A DNA stretch of 64,000 nucleotides, taken from NCBI RefSeq assembly GCF_033807535.1, contig NZ_CP136856.1, positions 2,785,001 to 2,849,000 of the forward strand, read 5' to 3'. Made by a program: the position numbers and the translations under genes. This DNA comes from Oceanisphaera sp. IT1-181 (GTDB lineage: Bacteria > Pseudomonadota > Gammaproteobacteria > Enterobacterales > Aeromonadaceae). Every line of letters starts with the position of its first letter. Positions within the stretch are counted from its first letter, which is position 1. Of the stretch, positions 59,000 to 64,000 are shown in pieces. Under the pieces are notes generated by a model. It did not search any database. It was not told the DNA's origin and was given only the letters and a program-made list of their open reading frames with translations.

Positions 59000-59386
59000 G
59001 TTAAAAAACCCTGAGTAGAAGAACGACCATAAAGTAAGAATTTTGACAGGTATTGACCAGAACTCAAGCTTAGCCGTAAACGGCACCACTTAATGTTAGA
59101 TGCTTAATGTTGAATGAGCGTAACTAAAACGGCACTTATGCCTAAGAGACCCGCAGCCAAACCGACCGCAGCATAGCCAAAAACGTATGAGCACCCAGCA
59201 GATTCGAGATCATTCTCAAAGCTTTCGCCGCGAGTACCATATTCAAAATTAAACACTCAACAATAAAAACGCGCGACCAATTAGGTCGTTACTGTTGAAC
59301 CGCATGCTAAACGCCGAGTACGACAATGCGATCGACTAACAACAGTCGATGAATAAGTAAGGTTAATGGAGCGAGAACTGAGCAGA
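59000..59386. other. Gap between lipoprotein and small gene
   Basis: Mostly upstream sequence of the lipoprotein gene. Family E (AATGTTAGATGCTTAATGTT) lies at 59093-59117, and another AT-rich piece (ATTCAAAATTAAACACTCAA) at 59233-59252. I see no other gene. Confidence 0.5.
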
Positions 59387-59599
59387 TTAGTGAGTGAGAA
59401 GACGGCCTTGGGCAAGTTCGCGTTCGCGTTGGCATTCGGCCAAGTAGATGGCGGCAACCACGGCGGGACGGCTGTGATAATCATCAATCACTTTGGAGAC
59501 CATAAGATCGAGCGTTCTATCATTTTTAGCCATGCGAAATTTGCGTAACCAATAAAATTTATCGATTAAATCGCTTTCAAGGGGCTGGGTTTCTGTCAT
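59387..59599 (-). CDS. Small conserved-looking protein, 70 residues
   Basis: Unrecognised small soluble protein: MTETQPLESDLIDKFYWLRK, FRMAKNDRTLDLMVSKVIDD, then YHSRPAVVAAIYLAECQRER. It is charged and helical in character. It lies just downstream of trpS, but the trpS terminator separates them. No ribosome site precedes the ATG at 59599; a TTG at 59617 with GGA upstream could be used instead. Read as a probable gene because its frame avoids repeats and its composition is protein-like. Confidence 0.55.
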   Translation of the reverse strand: MTETQPLESDLIDKFYWLRKFRMAKNDRTLDLMVSKVIDDYHSRPAVVAAIYLAECQRERELAQGRLLTH

Positions 59600-59629
59600 C
59601 AAAGGGTATAAATCCAATTAGGTGGTTTA

Positions 59630-59650
59630 AAAAGGGCCTATTGGCCCCTT
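59630..59650 (-). terminator. Terminator after trpS
   Basis: AAGGGCC and GGCCCCTT pair around TATT, with a T-run on the minus strand, 6 bp past the trpS stop. Confidence 0.8.
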
Positions 59651-59655
59651 AAACA

Positions 59656-60687
59656 TTAGCGATTTCGGGGTACGAAACCAAGCACATCATATACATTTTC
59701 TAGGGTATTCGCAGCTTTCACACGGGCCTTATCGGCTCCCAGCGACAATATTTTACTCAAACCTGCTTCATCGGCGCGCAGCTCATGAAAACGGGCTTGA
59801 ATGGGTTCTAACATCGCTAGTACCGCATCGGCAGTTTCGGTTTTAAGGTGGCCATACATCTTGCCTTCAAAGTGCTGCTCTAGCTCTTTAATGCTGCGGC
59901 CAGTGGCACCGGACATTAAGGTTAGCAGGTTTGACACGCCGGGTTTATTTTCTACATCAAAACGCACTACGGCTGGCTCTTCTGAGTCGGTGACGGCGCG
60001 TTTTAGCTTTTTGGCGATCACTTTAGGATCTTCTAACAGGCCGATAAAGTTATTCACGTTTTCGTCCGACTTAGACATCTTTTTAGTCGGCTCTTGCAAG
60101 CTCATGATGCGCGCGCCATCCACCGGAATAAACGGCTCAGGCACGGTAAATACTTCGCCATACAGCTGATTAAAACGATGAGCTACATCACGGGATAATT
60201 CTAAATGCTGCTTTTGGTCGTTGCCCACCGGCACTTGGCTGGTTTGATAGAGCAAGATATCGGCAGCCATTAACGCCGGATAAGTGAATAAGCCGGCGTT
60301 GATGTTTTCTGCATAACGGCTGGACTTATCTTTAAACTGAGTCATGCGCGATAACTCGCCAAACTGGGTGTAGCAATTTAGCACCCATGCCAACTGGGCG
60401 TGCTCAGGTACATGCGACTGAATAAAAATCGTGCTCTGCTCAGGATCCAGACCAATGGCCAAATATAAGGCCGCTGCATCTAAGCAAGCAGCACGCAGCG
60501 CTTTAGGGTCTTGGCGCACGGTAATGGCATGCAGGTCAACGATGCAATACAAGCAGTCATAGTCTTGCTGCATGGTCACCCATTGGCGAAGCGCCCCCAT
60601 GTAATTGCCTATGGTGAGCTGGCCCGACGGTTGGGCACCGCTAAAGACGATGGGTTTGGCCGAGGCCTTAGCTTGCTGTTCAACCAT
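59656..60687 (-). CDS. trpS: Tryptophanyl-tRNA synthetase
   Basis: It charges tRNA-Trp. The class I synthetase of 343 residues has the HIGH-like [17 protein letters not shown] and the KMSKS motif in [12 protein letters not shown]. The length matches the short bacterial type. The ATG at 60687 has AAGGAA 7 bases upstream; the longer frame to 60708 is not needed. It follows gph, as in E. coli (dam-rpe-gph-trpS), but a 410-bp gap with repeats separates them. Confidence 0.97.
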   Translation of the reverse strand: MVEQQAKASAKPIVFSGAQPSGQLTIGNYMGALRQWVTMQQDYDCLYCIVDLHAITVRQDPKALRAACLDAAALYLAIGLDPEQSTIFIQSHVPEHAQLAWVLNCYTQFGELSRMTQFKDKSSRYAENINAGLFTYPALMAADILLYQTSQVPVGNDQKQHLELSRDVAHRFNQLYGEVFTVPEPFIPVDGARIMSLQEPTKKMSKSDENVNNFIGLLEDPKVIAKKLKRAVTDSEEPAVVRFDVENKPGVSNLLTLMSGATGRSIKELEQHFEGKMYGHLKTETADAVLAMLEPIQARFHELRADEAGLSKILSLGADKARVKAANTLENVYDVLGFVPRNR

Positions 60688-60754
60688 GATGCTGTTCCTT
60701 GTGTGCATATTTTTAATGTGCAGTTTGAATTAAGTGTTTAATAAATAGTAGATT

Positions 60755-61062
60755 TTGTGCGCAGCAAAACTAAACCGTGTTTCGCACTCTTTACCTATGA
60801 CACGGCCATCTACAAAAGACAGGCCCTTGTAGCCGGCCGTCTCTTTGGCAAAGAGGACTTCGCCGGGCCAGCGTAGCTGGCATTTTTAAAACCAAAACAT
60901 AAAACCGCGGCGAATTCTTTTTATCGTAAACAGAGGTATTTACAAAAGACTGGCTCTTGTAGCCGGCAACTTGTTCGCCGGGCCAGCTTAGCTGGCATTT
61001 TTAAAACCAAAACATAAAACCGTGGCGAAGTCCTCTTTACCTAAGAGACGGCCACCTACAAA
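60755..61062. repeat. Family B repeat cluster between gph and trpS
   Basis: Units of both subtypes are present: GCCGTCTCTTTGGCAAAGAG (60836), GCCGGCAACTTGTTCGCCGG (60963), each with CCAGC.TAGCTGGC. Between them are half-units CGTGTTTCGCACTCTTTACC and CGTGGCGAAGTCCTCTTTAC. Two parts (GCATTTTTAAAACCAAAACA, then TAAAACCG) are repeated. Confidence 0.8.
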
Positions 61063-61097
61063 AAACGGTGTCTGTCTTTTAGCTAGAAGCTCGGCAC

Positions 61098-61787
61098 TTA
61101 CTTCAGTAAATCGAGCAGGCCTTCAATGTTATCTAACACCCAGTCGGGGTTACTGTCGGCGATATTGCGCCCGTAGTTATAACCGTAGGTCACGCCCACC
61201 ACACGCATGCCTGCGGCCTTGGCGGCCAGCACGTCGTTTTCGGAGTCGCCCACCATAATACTGTGCTCCGGCGCAATATTAAGCGTCTGACACACATGCA
61301 ATAAGGGCGCGGGATCTGGCTTTTTTTGTGCCAAGCTGTCGCCGCCTAAAGCTTGCGAAAAATACTCGCTCAAGCCGCTGCTGGCTAAAATGTCAGGCAC
61401 AAAGCGATAGGGCTTATTGGTCACTAAGGCCAAGGCTTTGCCCGCAGCTTTAAGCTGGCTTAAGGTATCGAGCACGCCCGGATACAGCACGACATTGTGC
61501 TTAGCTACGCTGTCATAAGCCGCATCAAAGCTCGCACGGGCCGCTTGTTGCTCATGCTCACTCGGCGATTGGCCAAGAGCGTCAGTCAGCGCGCGCTCCA
61601 CTAGCTTATCAGCACCATTGCCAACCCAGTGCTGCACCGCCTGCTTTGGGGCTTGAGCAAAGCCAAGTTCTACCAGCATCAAGTTTACCGCCTGCCAGAG
61701 CTGCGGCAGGCTATCGATCAAGGTGCCGTCTAAATCAAACTGCACCAACTGGATATTACTCAGCTTATTTACATCATTACTTGGCAT
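61098..61787 (-). CDS. gph: Phosphoglycolate phosphatase
   Basis: This HAD-family phosphatase removes 2-phosphoglycolate, partly formed in DNA repair. The 229-residue protein has motif [13 protein letters not shown] with Asp18 and Asp20, motif II ALVTNKP, and motif [19 protein letters not shown]. It overlaps the rpe stop region by 11 bp, showing translational coupling as in the conserved rpe-gph pair. Confidence 0.94.
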   Translation of the reverse strand: MPSNDVNKLSNIQLVQFDLDGTLIDSLPQLWQAVNLMLVELGFAQAPKQAVQHWVGNGADKLVERALTDALGQSPSEHEQQAARASFDAAYDSVAKHNVVLYPGVLDTLSQLKAAGKALALVTNKPYRFVPDILASSGLSEYFSQALGGDSLAQKKPDPAPLLHVCQTLNIAPEHSIMVGDSENDVLAAKAAGMRVVGVTYGYNYGRNIADSNPDWVLDNIEGLLDLLK

Positions 61788-62454
61788 TGACGTGTGCCAA
61801 CTCGCGGCGCATTTGATCGATCACCGCTTTATAGTCGGGCTGGCTAAAAATAGCCGAGCCGGCCACAAACATATCGGCGCCCGCTTCGGCGATAGCGCGA
61901 ATGTTCTCAACTTTAACGCCGCCGTCGATCTCTAGGCGAATTTGGCGACCACTGTCATCAATCATGCGGCGCACTTGGCGTAATTTATCGAGGGTGCCAT
62001 CAATAAAGGACTGGCCGCCAAAGCCTGGATTGACCGACATCAGTAAGATCACGTCTACTTTATCCATCACGTACTCTAAATAGCTCAGCGACGTGGCGGG
62101 GTTAAACACCAAGCCTGCCTGACAGCCCTGCTCTTTAATTAGGCCTAAAGTACGGTCGATATGTTCGGAAGCTTCCGGATGAAAGGTAATAATAGACGCG
62201 CCCGCCTTGGCAAACTGCGGCACTAGGCTGTCTACTGGCTTCACCATGAGATGCACATCTATAGGGGCGGTAATGCCGTAATCGCGCAGCGCTTGGCAGA
62301 CCATAGGGCCTATGGTGAGATTAGGCACGTAATGGTTATCCATTACATCAAAGTGCACCACATCGGCTCCAGCCTGGAGCACGCGGTCCACTTCTTCTCC
62401 TAAACGGGCAAAGTCAGCAGACAAGATAGAGGGGGCAATCAGGTAGTCGGTCAT
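61777..62454 (-). CDS. rpe: Ribulose-phosphate 3-epimerase
   Basis: It interconverts ribulose 5-phosphate and xylulose 5-phosphate in the pentose phosphate pathway. The TIM-barrel protein of 225 residues, the same as E. coli, starts [20 protein letters not shown] and has [40 protein letters not shown] and [11 protein letters not shown]. The in-frame ATGs further upstream are not needed. It is the first gene of a coupled pair with gph. dam upstream is separated by an 880-bp repeat array. Confidence 0.96.
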   Translation of the reverse strand: MTDYLIAPSILSADFARLGEEVDRVLQAGADVVHFDVMDNHYVPNLTIGPMVCQALRDYGITAPIDVHLMVKPVDSLVPQFAKAGASIITFHPEASEHIDRTLGLIKEQGCQAGLVFNPATSLSYLEYVMDKVDVILLMSVNPGFGGQSFIDGTLDKLRQVRRMIDDSGRQIRLEIDGGVKVENIRAIAEAGADMFVAGSAIFSQPDYKAVIDQMRRELAHVNAK

Positions 62455-62524
62455 AGGGGTTCCCATAGGCGCAAAAAAACCGTTCAATTCTAACTCAAAT
62501 CAGCGCAGAGCACCAAGCGCTGCC

Positions 62525-62570
62525 GCTATAAGGGCAATGTTGAATGGTTAATTTTGAGTGTTTAATGAAA
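62525..62570. repeat. Family E AT-rich repeat
   Basis: GCAATGTTGAATGGTTAATT, then TTGAGTGTTTAATG: a copy of the family that also occurs inside rmlB. Confidence 0.6.
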
Positions 62571-62589
62571 ACTCTGTGCCGAGCTGTTT

Positions 62590-63312
62590 TGCGTGCCGCG
62601 ACGCGCCACTACCAACAACACCCGCCCTGGTAGAGGCCGCCTTTAGCCGGCCGGTTTTGTGCAACAAAACAAGAAAACCAATAAACACGCCAATAGTAAA
62701 TATCAGAATTGCACCTGTACCCGTCGTGATGTTCAACGTTTTTCGTGCCGCTGCGCGCCACCAGCCGGCTGAAGCGGCTTCTACCAACAACACCTAACTC
62801 TTAGAGGCCGCTTTTAGCCGGCCGGTTTTGTGTAACAAAACTAAAAAACTGTCAGCCTTGGGTTAGAAAAATAATCCAAATCTGTGCCGCTGCGCGCCAC
62901 CGGCCGGCTGAAGCGGCTCCTACAAAAATACCCGCCTTGGTAGAAGCCGTCTTTAGCCGGCCGGTTTTGTGTAACAAAACAAGAGAACCTATAAACACGC
63001 CAATAGTAAATATCAGAATTGCACCTGTACCCGTCGTGATGTTCGACGTTTTTCGTGCCGCTGCGCGCCACCAGCCGGCTGAAGCGGCTTCTACAAAAAT
63101 ACCCGCCTTGGTAGAGGCCGCCTTTAGCCGGCCGGTTTTGTGTAACAAAACTAAAAACTATCGGATTTGGGTTAGAAAAATAATCCAAATTTGTGCCGCT
63201 GCGCGCCACCGGCCAGCTGCTCTTACCTAAAAATAAGGGCCTCTACCAACAACACCCGCCCTGGTAGAGGCCGCCTTTAGCCGGCCGGTTTTGTGTAGCA
63301 AAATAAGAAATT
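62590..63312. repeat. Family A BIME array with alternating linkers
   Basis: Nine family A units in alternating orientation. The inverted-type units begin GTGCCGCTGCGCGCCACC at 62745, 62884, 63055 and 63193. The direct-type units (GAGGCCGCCTTTAGCCGG, TTTTGTG.AACAAAAC) follow each by about 60 bp. Two linkers alternate: L1 (CGCCAATAGTAAATATCAGA; about 62690-62740 and 62998-63050) and L2 (GGGTTAGAAAAATAATCCAA; about 62859 and 63168). The higher-order period is about 310 bp. All frames here are repeat translations, not genes. Confidence 0.92.
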
Positions 63313-63337
63313 TTATCCGACAGCAACAGTATGAGCT

Positions 63338-64000
63338 TTAAAGCTCAATACTAGGCGTTGGGTGTTCCGTATTCTCTTCAGTAAACAGTGCGAGCAGTTC
63401 GTCGACGCGTTTGCGATTGAGGGCGTTGCGACTGATGGTGCGCTTGACTGAGATCACTTGTAGATCGGCGCCACGATACAGCTCGCGAGTGAGCTCAATA
63501 TCGTGATTGCTCACTAATACCGGCACGCCTTTAGCGGCGGTTTCGCGGGCTAAGCGTGCCAGTATGGCTTGATCGTCTAACGTAAAGCCGTTGGCCGCAT
63601 AGGTGGTAAAGCCGGTGGTCGATAAAGGCGCGTAAGGCGGGTCGCAGTAAAACACTTGATCTGCTTGTGCTTGTGCAAATACCTCGGCGTAGCCTTTGCA
63701 AACGAAAGTCGCCTTCTGGGCTTTTTCGGCAAAAAACCACAGCTCACGCTCGGGAAAATACGGCTTTTTATAGGCACCAAAGGGCACATTAAAACCGCCA
63801 CTTTTGTTATAACGGCACAAGCCGTTATAACCGTGACGATTTAAATATAAAAACAGTAAGGCGCGGCGAAATCGGTCTTGCTCTTGATTAAAGGCGATAC
63901 GATAGTCGTAGTAAGCCGCTTTATCGTTATTGGCAGGGATAAACAAGGCTGCCGCTTCGCGGATAAACACCTCGGGCTTGCTTTTCAGCAACTCATAGAG
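63338..64000 (-). CDS. dam: DNA adenine methylase (5'-truncated by window end)
   Basis: Dam methylates the adenine of GATC and guides mismatch repair and replication timing. The visible 220 residues are the C-terminal part: LFLYLNRHGYNGLCRYNKSG, FNVPFGAYKKPYFPE and the catalytic DPPY in QVFYCDPPYAPLS, then LVSNHDIELTRELYRGA and RKRVDELLALF. The frame continues without a stop to base 64000 (LYELLKSK), so the start lies outside. The missing N-terminus should carry the SAM-binding motif. Position upstream of rpe-gph-trpS is the conserved order. Confidence 0.94.
   Translation of the reverse strand, partial: LYELLKSKPEVFIREAAALFIPANNDKAAYYDYRIAFNQEQDRFRRALLFLYLNRHGYNGLCRYNKSGGFNVPFGAYKKPYFPERELWFFAEKAQKATFVCKGYAEVFAQAQADQVFYCDPPYAPLSTTGFTTYAANGFTLDDQAILARLARETAAKGVPVLVSNHDIELTRELYRGADLQVISVKRTISRNALNRKRVDELLALFTEENTEHPTPSIEL

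Noticed and set aside
62841..63209. Open reading frame of 122 codons on the minus strand and similar ones at 55259-55630 and 57280-57681
   Set aside because: They are translations of family A repeats. The same peptide words recur because the DNA repeats recur, and no ribosome sites are present.
62590..63312. Repeat array considered as CRISPR
   Set aside because: Repeats are palindromic units in alternating orientation with only two recurring linkers, so this is a BIME, not a CRISPR array.

Overview
Organism. Gene content and order point to a gammaproteobacterium. The order purH-purD and hupA nearby, pabA next to an acetylornithine aminotransferase with astA and astD, and dam-rpe-gph-trpS are all arrangements of the Vibrio/Aeromonas/Enterobacteria side of the class. 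The many host-specific intergenic repeats and the general protein character suggest a marine Aeromonadaceae such as Oceanisphaera or Oceanimonas. That genus-level guess is inference, because no rRNA or tRNA gene lies in the window.

Layout. 0.3-3.4 kb: purine synthesis (purH, purD) with a highly structured intergenic leader. 3.9-6.9 kb: a small secreted protein, a CbiX-type chelatase, an unknown protein, HU and a hydroxyacid dehydrogenase. 7.4-12.9 kb: arginine catabolism (astC/argD, astA, astD) and pabA, interrupted by repeats and by a small Tn5/IS50-like non-autonomous element with a perfect 9-bp target duplication. 13.6-17.4 kb: a winged-helix protein with an unknown membrane protein, zapE and a DUF2750 protein. 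17.7-21.8 kb: NAD salvage (nicotinamidase, pncB), phhB and a three-domain lipoprotein. 22.3-27.0 kb: a cyanide-insensitive-type bd oxidase operon with a 35-residue subunit, then a sodium symporter. 27.4-29.4 kb: helicase IV.

29.6-50.8 kb is a surface-polysaccharide region, all on the minus strand. It runs rmlBDAC (dTDP-rhamnose), a broken IS5-type insertion, Wzm/Wzt ABC export, a 1043-residue double glycosyltransferase with an internal coiled-coil repeat, wecB, two more glycosyltransferases, an undecaprenyl-phosphate sugar transferase, pgi, an O-antigen ligase, and an AT-rich acyltransferase next to the remnant of another one. Together these make lipid-linked glycan by the ABC-transporter route, with ligation to a lipid core and possible O-acetylation.

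50.8-64 kb: a complete IS3-family element, glutathione-dependent formaldehyde oxidation (frmA, fghA), a pair of complementary bacterioferritin subunits, a REP-associated tyrosine transposase (RAYT), an unknown lipoprotein, and trpS-gph-rpe-dam (dam runs off the window).

The most striking feature is the non-coding DNA. Almost every gap over 300 bp is filled by at least six repeat families, here called A to G. Family A is a palindromic REP/BIME-like family with more than 30 units in the window. It flanks the RAYT gene on both sides and forms an array with alternating linkers at 62.6-63.3 kb. Repeats have also been absorbed into coding sequence (rmlB), and they create false upstream extensions of several genes.
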